Assembly: GCF_000026945.1 (NCBI RefSeq)
Contig: NC_012867.1
Span: 1,798,001-1,862,000 of the forward strand
DNA from: Candida dubliniensis CD36
Taxonomy: Eukaryota; Ascomycota; Pichiomycetes; Serinales; Debaryomycetaceae
Length of the DNA stretch: 64,000 nucleotides
Direction: 5' to 3'
Shown: in pieces, positions 39,548 to 51,934 of the stretch
How the letters are laid out: each line of letters opens with the position of its first letter
Position numbering within the stretch: position 1 is the stretch's first letter
The notes under the pieces: model-generated
What the model saw: the letters and a program-made list of their open reading frames with translations, nothing else
What the model was told of the DNA's origin: nothing
Database searches by the model: none
Program-made: the position numbers and the translations under genes

Positions 39548-42500
39548 ATGGGTCGTAAATTACCTCCACCACCTCCTCCTCCAGGAATACTGAATAAGAA
39601 CAAACGAAGAAAAGAGAATGATGGAAAACCAATTACAGAAAATAGTAATGGCACTGGCAAACAACAACATCCTCCACCTCCACCACCACCACCTCCTCCT
39701 CCATCTCAATCTCAATCTTTGAACAACAAATTTCGACCACCACCACCACCTCCTCCTCCTCCTCCGCCATCTACAAATAGTAAAAACCAATCAGGGCTCC
39801 TACCACCGCCTGAAGATGGGCAAGAACCAAGAAAGAGAACATGGTCTCATGTGGTGAAATCTCGACGTCAGAAGAAGTCAGATACAAAAAGATCTGCTTC
39901 CCAAGTCATACCACAAAAGCCAGAGATGCCTCCACAGCATTTGCGGAAGATCATGATTGATCACGGCGACTTAACCCTGAATAAGGTTGCGTCCGATAAA
40001 CGCTCACACTTGGGATCTCTAAAATACTTACCGCATGCATTGTTGAAATTACTCGAAAACATGCCGCAACCATGGGAACTGCAAAAGGAAGTGAAAGTTC
40101 TTTACCACACAACAGGAGCCATTACCTTTGTCAACGAAATTCCCCGGGTTATTGAACCAGTTTACATTGCCCAATGGGCGACTGCTTGGAACATGATGAG
40201 ACGAGAGAAAAAAGATAGGAAACATTTCAAGAGGATGAGGTTCCCGCCATTCGACGATGAGGAGCCGCCATTGGATTGGCTAGAGAACTTGGATGACACG
40301 GAGCTTGTGGATGCCATCAGACTGAAGGAAATAGAGGATGACGACGAATTGAAGGATTGGTTTTATGATACAAAGCCCTTGGTGGAAGACCTGGATATCG
40401 TAAACGGTGATTCTTACCGTAGATGGAATTTAGACTTTGGTACAATGAACAAATTGTATCAGTTGTCTCGACCTATATTACACGAGGGACAAACTCAGAA
40501 GTTTGATAAAAACTCCTTATTTACAGCAAAAAGCTTGAATGTTGCTATTCCAGGGGGACCAAAGTTTGAACCTCTTTTTAAGGACAAAATAAATAATCCC
40601 GAGCTCGAGGATTTTACGGAATTCAATTCCATTGATAGAATCATATTCAGACAGCCAATTAGAACTGAATATAAAGTGGAGTTACCATTTTTATACAATT
40701 CCTTTGTCAAGAAAGTATCGGTTGGCCCTCTTGGAGCATCATTGGATTGCCGATCACAGCAGCCACAAAGCAAAGGGCTTCCTGCATTTACGTTCAATCC
40801 GAAATTTAATCTCATTGTGCCTAAAACACAACCCAGGAAGAGTGATGACAATGGCGACGACGACGATTTTGCTTTAGATGTTGAACCGTTTTTAGCTTGG
40901 ACCGCTACTGGAGAAACAAATGACGTTGAAGAGTTTAAAGAGGTTCCTGTTGAGCCAAAAGGTACAGCAGATGCATTGGATTTGTTTTTTGCTCCGTACC
41001 CATTTAATCGCCGTAGAGGCAAAACCATTCGTGCCCAGGACGCTGCACTAACCAAAGATTGGTATTTGCACCAGGCGCCAAAGAGCAGCAACACCAAAGT
41101 GCGTGTTTCTTATCAAAAGCTATTGAAAAACTATGTTTTAAACGAGGTTCACAAACGACCAAACGCAAAACGGAGATCACAGAAAAATAAACATCAAAAA
41201 TTATTAAGAAGTTTGAAGATGACAAAATACTTTCAACAAACAACAATCGATTGGGTGGAAGCAGGTATCCAAGTTTGCCGGCAAGGGTTCAATATGTTGA
41301 ATTTGTTGATACACAAGAGGGGTCTTACGTACCTTCATTTGGATTACAACTTTAATTTGAAACCAACAAAGACGTTAAGCACCAAAGAACGTAAAAAGTC
41401 TCGTTTTGGGAACGCATTTCATCTTATTAGAGAGCTTTTGCGAGCTGTCAAAATGATTGTTGACTCCCACATCCAGTATCGTTTAGGTAATGTTGATGCC
41501 TACCAACTAGCAGATGGGCTTTACTATCTTTTTAATCACTTGGGTCAATTGACTGGTATCTATAGATACAAGTACAAGGTCATGCACCAAATTCGTCAAT
41601 GTAAAGATTTGAAACACATTATTTATCAAAGATTCAACAAAGTAATAGGTAAAGGTCCTGGATGTGGATTTTGGCAACCGGCATGGAGGGTGTGGCTTTT
41701 CTTTTTGAGAGGTATCATTCCGTTATTAGAGAGATGGTTGGGGAACCTTATTGCAAGACAATTTGAGGGTAGAAGACAAAATGATGTGGCGAAAACAATA
41801 ACCAAGCAAAGAGTTGATGCCTACTACGATATTGAGTTGCGAGCACAGGTCATGCATGATATCCTAGATATGATTCCTGAAGGATTGAAGCAAAGCAAGT
41901 CTAAAACTGTTCTTCAACATTTGAGTGAAGCATGGCGGTGCTGGAAAGCAAACATTCCTTGGAAAGTTCCAGGGTTACCCAAGCCCATTGAGAGTATTAT
42001 TGAAAGGTACATAAAGGCCAAGGCTGATGGCTGGATTTCAGTGGCACACTATAACAGAGAAAGAATTAGAAAAGGGGCACATGTAGAAAAGACGGTCGCT
42101 AGAAAGAACTTGGGGAGACTTACAAGGTTATGGATCAAGAATGAGCAAGAGAGACAAATGAACTTTGGCAAGAATGGCCCATTTGTGTCACCAGATGAAG
42201 GTGTCAAGATTTTCCAAACTATGGTGAGCTGGCTTGAGAGCAGAAAGTTTAATCCGATACCATTCCCCCCAATATCCTACAAGCATGACACAAAATTATT
42301 AGTTTTGGCATTGGAGAATTTGAAAGAAAGCTTTAGTGCAAATGCCAAATTGAACTCGGCACAACGAGAAGAACTCGCGTTGATTGAACAGGCATACGAC
42401 AATCCGCACGAGTGTTTGGTTCGAATCAAGAAGTTTTTGTTGACGCAAAGAATATTCAAGGAAGTTGGTTTAGAGATGATGGATTACTACAGCCATTTGG

Positions 42501-45500
42501 TGCCAACGTATTCGGTGGATCCATTGGAAAAAATCACAGATGCTTATTTGGACCAGTACTTGTGGTACGAAGCAGACAAGAGAAGATTATTCCCAAACTG
42601 GGTCAAGCCCAGCGATGATGAAATCCCACCGCTACTCGTTTACAAATGGTGTCAAGGAATCAATAATTTACATAATGTGTGGGATACGTCTTCGGGTGAA
42701 TGTGGTGTTATGCTTGAAACTTCATTGAACAAATTCTCAGAAAACATTGATTTCACTTTGTTGAACAGACTTTTACGTTTAATCATGGACACCAATATTG
42801 CTGACTACGTCACTTCCAAAAACAATGTGAGCCTCACATTCAAAGACATGAGCCATGTCAACCAGTACGGAATTATTAGAGGTCTTCAATTTTCGTCTTT
42901 TGTGTATCAGTACTATGGTTTAGTTGTGGATTTATTAATTCTTGGCTTGGAGAGGGCATTGGAGATAGCTGGTCCCGTCCAGAACCCAAATAATTTTCTT
43001 CAATTCAAAGATTTGGAAACCGAAACTGCATCACCAATCAGGTTGTACTCGCGTTATTTAGACAAGATTCATATATTTTTCCAATTTGACAACGAAGAGG
43101 CGTCTGGTTTGATTCAAGATTATTTGTCAGAGCACCCAGATCCAAACTTTGAAAATGTTGTCGGGTATAACAATCATAGATGCTGGCCCCGAGATTCTCG
43201 AATGCGGTTGATGCGACATGATGTGAATTTAGGGAGAGCGACATTTTGGGAAATTAGTGGACGTATCCCGTCTTCTTTGACTTCCATAGAATGGGAAGAC
43301 TCGTTTGCATCGGTGTACTCCCGCGATAATCCAAATTTATTGTTTCTGATGTGTGGTTTTGAAGTGAGAATACTACCAAAAATCCGAGCCAAAGAACTTC
43401 TGTCATCGGAAGAAGGTGTGTGGGATCTTGTGGACCAGAATACCAGAGAGAGGACAGCAAAGGCGTTTTTGCAAGTGTCGCAAGAAGCTGTTGATCATTT
43501 CCACAATAGAATTCGGCAAATATTAATGTCTTCTGGATCTACTACATTTACCAAAGTTGCTGCAAAATGGAACACAGCATTGATTGCATTGGTCACATAC
43601 TATAGGGAAGCTGCCATTGCCACCCCATCCTTGTTGGATGTACTTGTCAAATGTGAGACAAAAATTCAAAATCGTGTGAAAATGGGGCTTAATTCCAAAA
43701 TGCCTTCAAGATTCCCACCTGCAGTGTTTTACACACCAAAAGAGTTGGGTGGGTTGGGCATGCTAAGCGCATCGCATATTTTAATCCCCGCCTCTGATCT
43801 TCGGTGGTCTAAACAAACAGACACTGGAATAACCCATTTCCGAGCAGGTATGACACACCAAGATGAAAAGATCATCCCCACAATATTTAGATACGTGACT
43901 TCTTGGGAAAACGAATTTTTGGACTCACAAAGAGTGTGGGCCGAGTATGCTATTAAACGACAAGAGGCGATTGAGCAAAACAGAAGGCTAACATTTGAAG
44001 ACATGGAAAGCAACTGGGACCGAGGTTTGCCACGTATTAGTACATTGTTTCAAAAGGATAGACACACTTTGGCTTATGATAAGGGCCATAGGATAAGAAG
44101 AGAGTTTAAGCAGTTTAGCTTGGCCCGCTTCAATCCATTTTGGTGGACCAGTACCCATCATGATGGTAAATTGTGGAACTTGAATGCATACAGAACCGAT
44201 GTTATCCAGGCGTTAGGTGGTATTGAAACTATTCTTGAACATACATTATTTAAAGGCACTGGTTTCGATTCGTGGGAAGGATTGTTTTGGGAAAAGGCTT
44301 CAGGTTTTGAAGACTCGTTGAAATTCAAGAAATTGACCAACGCCCAAAGACAGGGGTTGAGTCAAATACCCAATCGTCGTTTCACATTATGGTGGTCTCC
44401 AACAATCAATCGAGCAAATGTTTATGTTGGGTTTTTGGTGCAGTTGGATTTGACTGGTATATTTCTTCATGGTAAGATTCCCACATTAAAGATATCATTG
44501 ATACAAATTTTCAGAGCTCACTTGTGGCAAAAAATTCACGAGAGTGTGGTCCAGGACATTTGTCAAGTCCTAGATAAGGAATTGGAAGTTTTGCAAATTG
44601 ACAATGTGGAGAAACAAGCTATCCATCCAAGAAAATCCTACAAAATGAACTCGTCTACGGCAGACATTGTGTTGACAAGCACTTACAAGTGGAAGGTCTC
44701 CAAGCCATCGTTGCTCAATGAAAAAGATGATAAAATGGAAATTCCTGCAACAACATTTTGGATTGATGTGCAGCTTCGATATGGTGATTACGATTCGCAT
44801 GATATATCAAGATATGCGAGATCAAAGTTTTTAGATTACACAACCGATGGAATGAGCTCGTATCCGTCTCCAACAGGTATTATCATTGCAATTGACTTGG
44901 CATATAACATGTACGATGTGTATGGGAATTGGTTCCCAGGGTTGAAGCCGTTGGTCCACAATGCCATGAGAGAGATTATGAAGGCAAACCCGGCGTTGTA
45001 TGTATTGCGTGAACGTATTCGGAAAGGGTTGCAGTTGTACCAGTCGCAACCACAAGAAGCGTTTTTGAATTCTAATAATTATGCTGAATTGTTCAATAAC
45101 GACACTCAATTGTTTGTTGATGACACCAATGTTTACCGAGTAACCGTTCACAAAACGTTTGAAGGAAACTTGGCCACAAAGCCAATCAATGGGTGTATTT
45201 TCATACTCAATCCTAAAAGCGGGCAGTTATTCTTGAAGATTATCCACACGTCGGTATGGTCAGGACAGAAACGTTTGGGTCAATTAGCCAAGTGGAAAGC
45301 GGCCGAGGAAGTTGCTGCATTGGTAAAGTCGTTGCCACGAGAAGAACAACCTAAACAACTAATTGTCAGCAGAAGAGGGATGATGGACCCGCTTGAAGTC
45401 CACATGTTGGATTTCCCAAATATCTCCATTAGACCATCTGAATTGCATTTGCCGTTTGCCGCAGTTATGAAGATAGATAAATTGTCGGATATAGTCTTGA

Positions 45501-46798
45501 AAGCAAGTGAACCGCAAATGGTGTTGTTCAACTTTTATGATGACTGGTTAAAGAGTATTTCCCCTTACACTGCATTTTCTCGAGTGATATTAATTTTGCG
45601 AGCATTGAATATTGATACCGAGACAGCCAACCATATTTTACGTCCTAGCCCCAACATCGTGACACAGGACCACCATATTTGGCCATCACTTAGCGATGAG
45701 CAATGGGTTGATGTTGAAGCTCAGTTGCGAGATTTGATTCTTAGTGACTACTCGAAGAAATACAATGTCAATATACAATCATTGACGCAATCAGAAGTGC
45801 GTGATTTGATATTGGGTCAAGATATTAGAGCACCTTCTGTTAAGCGACAAGAAATTGCAGAGATTGAAGATGGCAAGTCTAATAGCCAAGTGGAAAACAA
45901 GGAACTAACTGCGTTAAAGACAACAACAACCAACGTACACGGTGAAGAGATTACAACAGTGACAACTACAAACTATGAGCAACTGACATTTTCGTCCCGA
46001 AACGAATGGAGAAACCGTGCTATTGCTGCCAACAACTTGCACTTGCGTGCCAAAAACATATATGTTAGTTCAGAAGAGTTTGTTGATGACGAAAACTCGT
46101 TTACTTATATCTTGCCAAAGAATGTTTTGCAAAAGCTTATACAGATTTCGGATTTGAGAATTCAGGTGGGGGCATTTCTTTACGGCAAGTCCCCTGCCGA
46201 CCATGTCGGTGTTAAGGAGATTAAATGTGTTGCCATTGTGCCTCAGTTGGGTAATGTTAATTCAATACAGTTTCCAAACACCCTTCCTGATCAGGTTGGG
46301 TACTTGAAGGATTTGGAATTGTTGGGTTGGGTCCATACGCAATCACAAGAGTTTAGCTACATGACTTCATATGACATCACCACCCAATCGCGTTTCTTCA
46401 ATGAATACAAGCCCAATTTTGTCACCATGACTGTTGCATACACACCAGGGTCAGTCACGGTGTCATCTTTTGAAATCACCAAAGAGGGGTTTGATTGGGG
46501 TCGCACAAACAACGACATGATGTCAGAAGCACCATCTGGGTTCAGTAAAGAGTATGCCAAAAAGAACCAATTGATCATGTCTGACAAAATTGCTGGTACG
46601 TTCATGGTTCCTGATGATGACATCTGGAACTATTTTTTCATGGGAGCCATTTTCAATGCCGCTGAATTGTATGATTTAAAGTTGGACATTCCGTTGACGT
46701 TTTACAATGAACTACACCGTCCAATACATTTTAGTAATTTTGCCCACATTGAGGCTGGTAACGAAGAGGAAGCAAACCAGGAAGATGTATTTAGTTAG
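39548..46798 (+). CDS. PRP8: Spliceosome core protein Prp8
   Basis: 2416 residues, the largest and best conserved gene here. Prp8 is the U5 snRNP scaffold around the catalytic RNA centre. The N-terminal ~80 residues hold two poly-Pro runs coded by CCA/CCT repeats. Conserved blocks follow: [43 protein letters not shown] [16 protein letters not shown], the reverse-transcriptase-like and endonuclease-like regions, [20 protein letters not shown], and [19 protein letters not shown]. The C-terminal Jab1/MPN domain starts near residue 2165 and ends in EANQEDVFS; this domain regulates the Brr2 helicase. Two CTG codons lie where other Prp8 proteins have polar residues (see findings). Confidence 0.99.
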   Translation: MGRKLPPPPPPPGILNKNKRRKENDGKPITENSNGTGKQQHPPPPPPPPPPPSQSQSLNNKFRPPPPPPPPPPPSTNSKNQSGLLPPPEDGQEPRKRTWSHVVKSRRQKKSDTKRSASQVIPQKPEMPPQHLRKIMIDHGDLTLNKVASDKRSHLGSLKYLPHALLKLLENMPQPWELQKEVKVLYHTTGAITFVNEIPRVIEPVYIAQWATAWNMMRREKKDRKHFKRMRFPPFDDEEPPLDWLENLDDTELVDAIRLKEIEDDDELKDWFYDTKPLVEDLDIVNGDSYRRWNLDFGTMNKLYQLSRPILHEGQTQKFDKNSLFTAKSLNVAIPGGPKFEPLFKDKINNPELEDFTEFNSIDRIIFRQPIRTEYKVELPFLYNSFVKKVSVGPLGASLDCRSQQPQSKGLPAFTFNPKFNLIVPKTQPRKSDDNGDDDDFALDVEPFLAWTATGETNDVEEFKEVPVEPKGTADALDLFFAPYPFNRRRGKTIRAQDAALTKDWYLHQAPKSSNTKVRVSYQKLLKNYVLNEVHKRPNAKRRSQKNKHQKLLRSLKMTKYFQQTTIDWVEAGIQVCRQGFNMLNLLIHKRGLTYLHLDYNFNLKPTKTLSTKERKKSRFGNAFHLIRELLRAVKMIVDSHIQYRLGNVDAYQLADGLYYLFNHLGQLTGIYRYKYKVMHQIRQCKDLKHIIYQRFNKVIGKGPGCGFWQPAWRVWLFFLRGIIPLLERWLGNLIARQFEGRRQNDVAKTITKQRVDAYYDIELRAQVMHDILDMIPEGLKQSKSKTVLQHLSEAWRCWKANIPWKVPGLPKPIESIIERYIKAKADGWISVAHYNRERIRKGAHVEKTVARKNLGRLTRLWIKNEQERQMNFGKNGPFVSPDEGVKIFQTMVSWLESRKFNPIPFPPISYKHDTKLLVLALENLKESFSANAKLNSAQREELALIEQAYDNPHECLVRIKKFLLTQRIFKEVGLEMMDYYSHLVPTYSVDPLEKITDAYLDQYLWYEADKRRLFPNWVKPSDDEIPPLLVYKWCQGINNLHNVWDTSSGECGVMLETSLNKFSENIDFTLLNRLLRLIMDTNIADYVTSKNNVSLTFKDMSHVNQYGIIRGLQFSSFVYQYYGLVVDLLILGLERALEIAGPVQNPNNFLQFKDLETETASPIRLYSRYLDKIHIFFQFDNEEASGLIQDYLSEHPDPNFENVVGYNNHRCWPRDSRMRLMRHDVNLGRATFWEISGRIPSSLTSIEWEDSFASVYSRDNPNLLFLMCGFEVRILPKIRAKELLSSEEGVWDLVDQNTRERTAKAFLQVSQEAVDHFHNRIRQILMSSGSTTFTKVAAKWNTALIALVTYYREAAIATPSLLDVLVKCETKIQNRVKMGLNSKMPSRFPPAVFYTPKELGGLGMLSASHILIPASDLRWSKQTDTGITHFRAGMTHQDEKIIPTIFRYVTSWENEFLDSQRVWAEYAIKRQEAIEQNRRLTFEDMESNWDRGLPRISTLFQKDRHTLAYDKGHRIRREFKQFSLARFNPFWWTSTHHDGKLWNLNAYRTDVIQALGGIETILEHTLFKGTGFDSWEGLFWEKASGFEDSLKFKKLTNAQRQGLSQIPNRRFTLWWSPTINRANVYVGFLVQLDLTGIFLHGKIPTLKISLIQIFRAHLWQKIHESVVQDICQVLDKELEVLQIDNVEKQAIHPRKSYKMNSSTADIVLTSTYKWKVSKPSLLNEKDDKMEIPATTFWIDVQLRYGDYDSHDISRYARSKFLDYTTDGMSSYPSPTGIIIAIDLAYNMYDVYGNWFPGLKPLVHNAMREIMKANPALYVLRERIRKGLQLYQSQPQEAFLNSNNYAELFNNDTQLFVDDTNVYRVTVHKTFEGNLATKPINGCIFILNPKSGQLFLKIIHTSVWSGQKRLGQLAKWKAAEEVAALVKSLPREEQPKQLIVSRRGMMDPLEVHMLDFPNISIRPSELHLPFAAVMKIDKLSDIVLKASEPQMVLFNFYDDWLKSISPYTAFSRVILILRALNIDTETANHILRPSPNIVTQDHHIWPSLSDEQWVDVEAQLRDLILSDYSKKYNVNIQSLTQSEVRDLILGQDIRAPSVKRQEIAEIEDGKSNSQVENKELTALKTTTTNVHGEEITTVTTTNYEQLTFSSRNEWRNRAIAANNLHLRAKNIYVSSEEFVDDENSFTYILPKNVLQKLIQISDLRIQVGAFLYGKSPADHVGVKEIKCVAIVPQLGNVNSIQFPNTLPDQVGYLKDLELLGWVHTQSQEFSYMTSYDITTQSRFFNEYKPNFVTMTVAYTPGSVTVSSFEITKEGFDWGRTNNDMMSEAPSGFSKEYAKKNQLIMSDKIAGTFMVPDDDIWNYFFMGAIFNAAELYDLKLDIPLTFYNELHRPIHFSNFAHIEAGNEEEANQEDVFS

Positions 46799-46810
46799 TG
46801 TATATTAATA

Positions 46811-47614
46811 CTACAACTTGTGTTTCAACTCGCCACTGGCAAGTTTCTTGAATCTGGCTGTGGGAATTCCTGAAGTCCACTTGTAAACTCCTCTGTAGAC
46901 TTCTTGAGAATTAATCATACTGATGGCTGGCTTGTAAATCGCCTTCAACAACTCCTTGTTTTGCAAAATGGAGTCAACGTGCAAGTTTTCTGTAGCATCG
47001 AGCAATTCACTCAAGACGGTAGAATTAAACTCCTCTGCCGTTTTGAATTTCCCTCCATAGTGTTTATTTACAAGCCCAGCATTTTGCAAATCCTGGCCAG
47101 AAATTCTTTTGGACAATAACAATGCTTCAGCAGCTTTGGACCAGCCTAAACGAATTGGAAGTGTAGCAGATGTACCACCTTCAGCAAGAATGCCGACGTT
47201 TGCAAAGGGAGTTAACAAGAATGTTTTCGACAAGTCATTGACATAGACCAAGTCACAAAGTGCCACAAAGGATGCCGATAAACCTATAGCTGGACCATTC
47301 AAAGCCACTGCTAGTATTTTTCTGTGGGCAAGAAACGTCTGCACCAAAAATGTTTGCTTTGCCACCATCAAGTTTAACCAAGTGTCGAGCTCGGTATCTT
47401 GAGATGTAATATAATCAGCGTTGGCACCTGCAGAAAAGACTCTGCCTGTAGATTGAATTAAAGTGATGATGGTGCCCTCTTCGTTGTTTGCTTTTTCTAA
47501 GAACTTGCAAAGTGTATCATATTGTGGTAAGGTTAACGAGTTGAGTTTTTTCGGGTTGTTCAAAGTAATCAATACTGCTCTGTCTTTAACTTCATAAGTG
47601 ATCTGGTCTTCCAT
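46811..47614 (-). CDS. Peroxisomal enoyl-CoA isomerase paralog (Eci1-like), copy 1
   Basis: 267 residues, crotonase fold. Eci1-type enzymes move cis-3 or trans-3 double bonds to trans-2 so that unsaturated fatty acids can enter beta-oxidation. Seen here: ITLNNPKKLNSLTL, the oxyanion-hole segment STGRVFSAGANADY, and LNGPAIGLSASFVALCDLVY with the second glycine. It ends ELKHKL, which resembles a PTS1 peroxisomal tripeptide (HKL; yeast Eci1 ends HRL). It is convergent with PRP8, only 12 bp from its stop, and lies 130 bp from NPR3. A paralog at 50016-50846 lies on the other side of NPR3. Confidence 0.9.
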   Translation of the reverse strand: MEDQITYEVKDRAVLITLNNPKKLNSLTLPQYDTLCKFLEKANNEEGTIITLIQSTGRVFSAGANADYITSQDTELDTWLNLMVAKQTFLVQTFLAHRKILAVALNGPAIGLSASFVALCDLVYVNDLSKTFLLTPFANVGILAEGGTSATLPIRLGWSKAAEALLLSKRISGQDLQNAGLVNKHYGGKFKTAEEFNSTVLSELLDATENLHVDSILQNKELLKAIYKPAISMINSQEVYRGVYKWTSGIPTARFKKLASGELKHKL

Positions 47615-47745
47615 GATGGTCTGCTGATGGGGAGAGAGTTATTCTGTTGGAAGAAAAGTGTATACTTATTAGCTGAACCTCCTCGGTAGAAAAAAAAAAA
47701 AAAAAATAAAAAAGTGGGGTATTGATTTGTTCTACACATTACTAC

Positions 47746-49917
47746 TTACCAGTGTCTTACTGAAATGATATGCTCTTCAATGGATAGCAATAGCTTTCGC
47801 AACTCACTTCTTGAGATATTCTCTTTTAGCAACAACAACTCAAGAGAGTGTTTCCCATTCATGTATTTGAGCAATTTGTAAAAAACAGCTGTAAGTTCAG
47901 GAGATAGTTTGCACTCTTCGTATATAATCTTGTTAATCCACCGACGCTCCAACGTTGTTGCTCTCCCTGGATCAAGGATGATGGTGTCATCCCCCTGAAC
48001 TAGTGTTACTATGGGAGTCCCATCTATGTGTTCATGCAAACCGTCTAAAACAGGGTAGTGGGGTTTAGAGGCGAACTCATCGTCATTTGGTTTGACCAGG
48101 TCTTTGGAATTAGTAACTTGCTTTGAAGTGTTATCGGTTGGCATAATTGGGGTTTCGGTCTTTAGTGAATTTGCTGTCACTACGTTCTTGCTCGACACGG
48201 ACCCATTCTTTTGCTTTTTCTTTTTCTTTGCCAAGTTCTCATTCTCGATATCTTCCTCCACCTTAATCTTTATCTTGCGGGAAATTTTCAACCAAATAAA
48301 AGTTTGAAGCTGTGTCACATAGCCATGTTTGATCAACCATCCCAATGCTTGTAAATATCTATCACGATGGTCTTTGGAAGGTATCACCGTTGCAAACTGT
48401 TGGGGCTTTCTGGACTGTGGAGACAACAACTTGAGAAAATGGGGTAACGAAGGTAATGTTGGAAATCGGCAATTAAAAAATGAGATATCGTCGTACAACT
48501 TTATAGTGATGGGAGCCATTGGCGATACAATGTACACAGACCTTGATGACAATGGTAGTATCACACGAGCACGTCGCCAATAAATGAGGTGAAAGGCAAA
48601 GTCTTTAATTTGGGAAATATCAAGATTGCTGTTTCTTGCTGATAGTTTCAACAACGATTCAGTGGGCTCAATCATTCGGATGAATTTCGCTAATGTTGAG
48701 TCATTCTCTGTCTTCATATCCTTGATGATTGATTCTGGGTCATCCAACAATAGTAAAGCAAAATAAACAATGATCTTTTCTGCAGAATTTTCCTCGTCCG
48801 GTACAGGATTGAACGCGTGGCCGTATCTAGATGTCTCTCCTACGTTGATAAAGCTTGTCTCTCCAAGTAGCTCCACTGTAGACGACAAATATGACGCGGG
48901 GAGAAATGGCACCGAGGGATCCGGTAGTGAATGAAACTCGGTTTTGATTGGTATTTGAAATGAGCGCAACTTTCCATTGATGGAGAGATTAGCAATTGTC
49001 GACGTACTGATGCCTTCAAAGCAGTCACGTATGACTCTCGACAATGACGATTTTTCAGTCAACAATGACTCGTTTCCCTCAAGCAGTTCCCGTAGAGCCA
49101 AGATGTTCTTCACTTGTTGGGACACGTAATCATGCTTCTGTTGTTCATAACGCAACACAAGCGACAACCGTGATATAACATAATGGAACATTTCATCCAC
49201 TCTGTGGTTGCTTTCAATAACTGGCGGGTTCATCACAAACACCAAGTGAAACATATTTAGGCTGTTTTTGGCAGTGTATGTTTTCTCTGTTGTTTCGTTT
49301 AGTTCCTCCTCGTCATGCTGGTTGTTGTGGCCAATACTACGCCACTGCCCATTGTCCTGTCTGTGCACTGGTAGTCCCAAAAATAGTTTGTCCTGAACAG
49401 CCATTTCAAAACGAGTATTGCACATTTGTTTTGGCGGTGCCAACATTTCACATATATAGGTTGCGTCGGTTCCAAATATTTCTCCCTGAATGGAAGCTTC
49501 CGGTGGTGATGTTATCGACAGACTGGCCATTGTGCTTGACTTTGAAATTGTCTTGGTGAGGCCATGTTTTTCCTTTGTGTGTTTGTCTTCTGACGGTGAC
49601 GTTGTTGTGATTCTTCTTCTCCGGGAGTCCTGTTCATCCAAAAACTTTAAAAGATCTGACTTGGTGCCCATATAGTAATCGATATGTTTCGAGTCCCAGT
49701 TTCGTGAATTAACTCCATACATTTCGTTTTCATCCTCGCTCTCCTCGTGGTCATATAGTTCATCATCTTCGTTGTCATCCAATGCATACTTGGATTCGTC
49801 TCTAGATGAATCATTGGATAAATCAAATGGATACTTGTATATTAATTGAGGCCCACTGTGTGTTGATATGACTAGTAGTATACCAATTAGACTGGGATTT
49901 GGTAGATTCAAACTCAT
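47746..49917 (-). CDS. NPR3: SEACIT / GATOR1 subunit Npr3
   Basis: 723 residues. Npr3 with Npr2 and Iml1 forms SEACIT, the GTPase-activating complex that turns down TORC1 when amino acids are short. The opening (LIGILLVISTHSGPQLIYKYP) is the longin-type N-terminal domain of Nprl3. An acidic insertion (EDDELYDHEESEDENEMYG) lies near residues 47-67. The middle has HLVFVMNPP and the C-terminus has winged-helix-like LKYMNGKHSLELLLLKENIS and EEHIISVRHW. A basic Lys run (KKKKKQK) lies near 577. It is transcribed in line with the two isomerase paralogs that flank it. Confidence 0.92.
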   Translation of the reverse strand: MSLNLPNPSLIGILLVISTHSGPQLIYKYPFDLSNDSSRDESKYALDDNEDDELYDHEESEDENEMYGVNSRNWDSKHIDYYMGTKSDLLKFLDEQDSRRRRITTTSPSEDKHTKEKHGLTKTISKSSTMASLSITSPPEASIQGEIFGTDATYICEMLAPPKQMCNTRFEMAVQDKLFLGLPVHRQDNGQWRSIGHNNQHDEEELNETTEKTYTAKNSLNMFHLVFVMNPPVIESNHRVDEMFHYVISRLSLVLRYEQQKHDYVSQQVKNILALRELLEGNESLLTEKSSLSRVIRDCFEGISTSTIANLSINGKLRSFQIPIKTEFHSLPDPSVPFLPASYLSSTVELLGETSFINVGETSRYGHAFNPVPDEENSAEKIIVYFALLLLDDPESIIKDMKTENDSTLAKFIRMIEPTESLLKLSARNSNLDISQIKDFAFHLIYWRRARVILPLSSRSVYIVSPMAPITIKLYDDISFFNCRFPTLPSLPHFLKLLSPQSRKPQQFATVIPSKDHRDRYLQALGWLIKHGYVTQLQTFIWLKISRKIKIKVEEDIENENLAKKKKKQKNGSVSSKNVVTANSLKTETPIMPTDNTSKQVTNSKDLVKPNDDEFASKPHYPVLDGLHEHIDGTPIVTLVQGDDTIILDPGRATTLERRWINKIIYEECKLSPELTAVFYKLLKYMNGKHSLELLLLKENISRSELRKLLLSIEEHIISVRHW

Positions 49918-50015
49918 TGAAGAAAGAAAAGGAGAAACAGAAACAGAAAAAAAAAAAAAAAAAAAATTACTCGCAACTTTGCTTAATTTATCTTTCTATT
50001 AAAAACTGCACACCT

Positions 50016-50846
50016 CTAAATCTTGTGTTTAACATCCTTGGTTGCCAACTGAGCAAATCTTGTTTGTGGAACACCTTCTAACCATTTGCCCAAACCTCTC
50101 ATGACTTCTTGTGAATTGGCATGGTTTATGTATTGATCTCTGTTCAACTTTAACAATTGCTTGTTTTGAAGGATCGAGTCTTCGTGCAAGTTTTCAAAGG
50201 CGTCAGTTACTTCCTTGTAAACCTGTTGGTTGAACTCTTCAGTAGATTTGAACTTACCGTTGTAGTGTTTGTTGATGAACCCAACGTTGTAACAGTCTGC
50301 ACCACTGATTGGCTTGGCCAATAATAAAGCTTCTGATGCCTTGGACCATCCTAACCTGGCAAACAAAGTGGCAGAAGCGGCACCTTCAGCAACCAAACCC
50401 AAGTTTGCAAATGGTGCTAATAAATAGAATTTGCTCAAGTCGTTGACGTAGACCAAATCAACCAACAACAACAACCCAGTACTCAACCCAATGGAGGGAC
50501 CATTGACTGCAGCGACCAAAATCTTCTTGTGGTCATTGAACAAGTTGGTCAACCAAACGTTTCTTGCAACAAATCCTCCTAACCAATATTCGTGACTAAA
50601 TAACACTTGGGGATCAACCTCCATCAATCTGTTGTCAGCAAAGTTGGCACCAGCAGAGAAAAATCTACCTGTAGATTGAATCAAAGTCATAACTGTACCT
50701 TCTTCTTCGTTGGCTCTTTCCATGAATTTACCCAACTTTAAGTATTGCTCACCATTTAACGCATTTAATTTGGAAGGAATGTTGAAAGTGATGATAGCAG
50801 TTCTATCTCTGACTTCGTACAAGATATCGGCTGTTTCGTCGGACAT
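50016..50846 (-). CDS. ECI1: Peroxisomal enoyl-CoA isomerase paralog (Eci1-like), copy 2
   Basis: 276 residues, clearly a paralog of the gene at 46811-47614: both share TAIITF/VLITL openings, STGRFFSAGANFAD, NGPSIGLSTG, LAPFANLGLVAEGAASATLF and the C-terminal HSQEVMRG-type segment. It ends DVKHKI. The last three residues, HKI, are a weaker PTS1 than HKL, so peroxisomal import is less certain. Same enzyme family and likely role, delta3-delta2-enoyl-CoA isomerisation in fatty acid beta-oxidation. Which paralog deserves the ECI1 name cannot be decided from sequence. Confidence 0.88.
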   Translation of the reverse strand: MSDETADILYEVRDRTAIITFNIPSKLNALNGEQYLKLGKFMERANEEEGTVMTLIQSTGRFFSAGANFADNRLMEVDPQVLFSHEYWLGGFVARNVWLTNLFNDHKKILVAAVNGPSIGLSTGLLLLVDLVYVNDLSKFYLLAPFANLGLVAEGAASATLFARLGWSKASEALLLAKPISGADCYNVGFINKHYNGKFKSTEEFNQQVYKEVTDAFENLHEDSILQNKQLLKLNRDQYINHANSQEVMRGLGKWLEGVPQTRFAQLATKDVKHKI

Positions 50847-51142
50847 TGCGTATAACAGTTTTTAATAATTGCGGTAAATTTGACAATAAAAAAAAAAAAG
50901 CAAAGATAAGAGATAGACAATATATACATATATATATTTTTCATTGTTTGAGGGGGACGTGAAATTCTTCTGTGTGGGGTTACTAGTTGTGGATGTTCCA
51001 CCGCGGCAGGTTTATTGTTTGCGGATAATTTTTTTGGCATATGAAAAATATCCACAAGCGAGCGAAATACAACACAATTTATATTATACTTGTTTTACAC
51101 AACCGAACCATCGGAGACTAATCTGGGAGGGTCGGAGATTTC

Positions 51143-51730
<588 letters not shown>

Positions 51731-51934
51731 TCAGTTGATTTTGTGTGAACCGAAAGATTATGTGCCATGACCTAAAAAGAAAAGAGCAAATAATTTGACG
51801 TGGTACACGACCAGATGTTGAGCAATTTTTTTTTTTTTGTTGTTGTCGTTGTTGTTGGGCAAACCGAGAACTTGATAGGGTGTTTTGTGGTGAACCAAGT
51901 ATAAACAACAACTAGCTCGTTAGGTAAGCCAATC

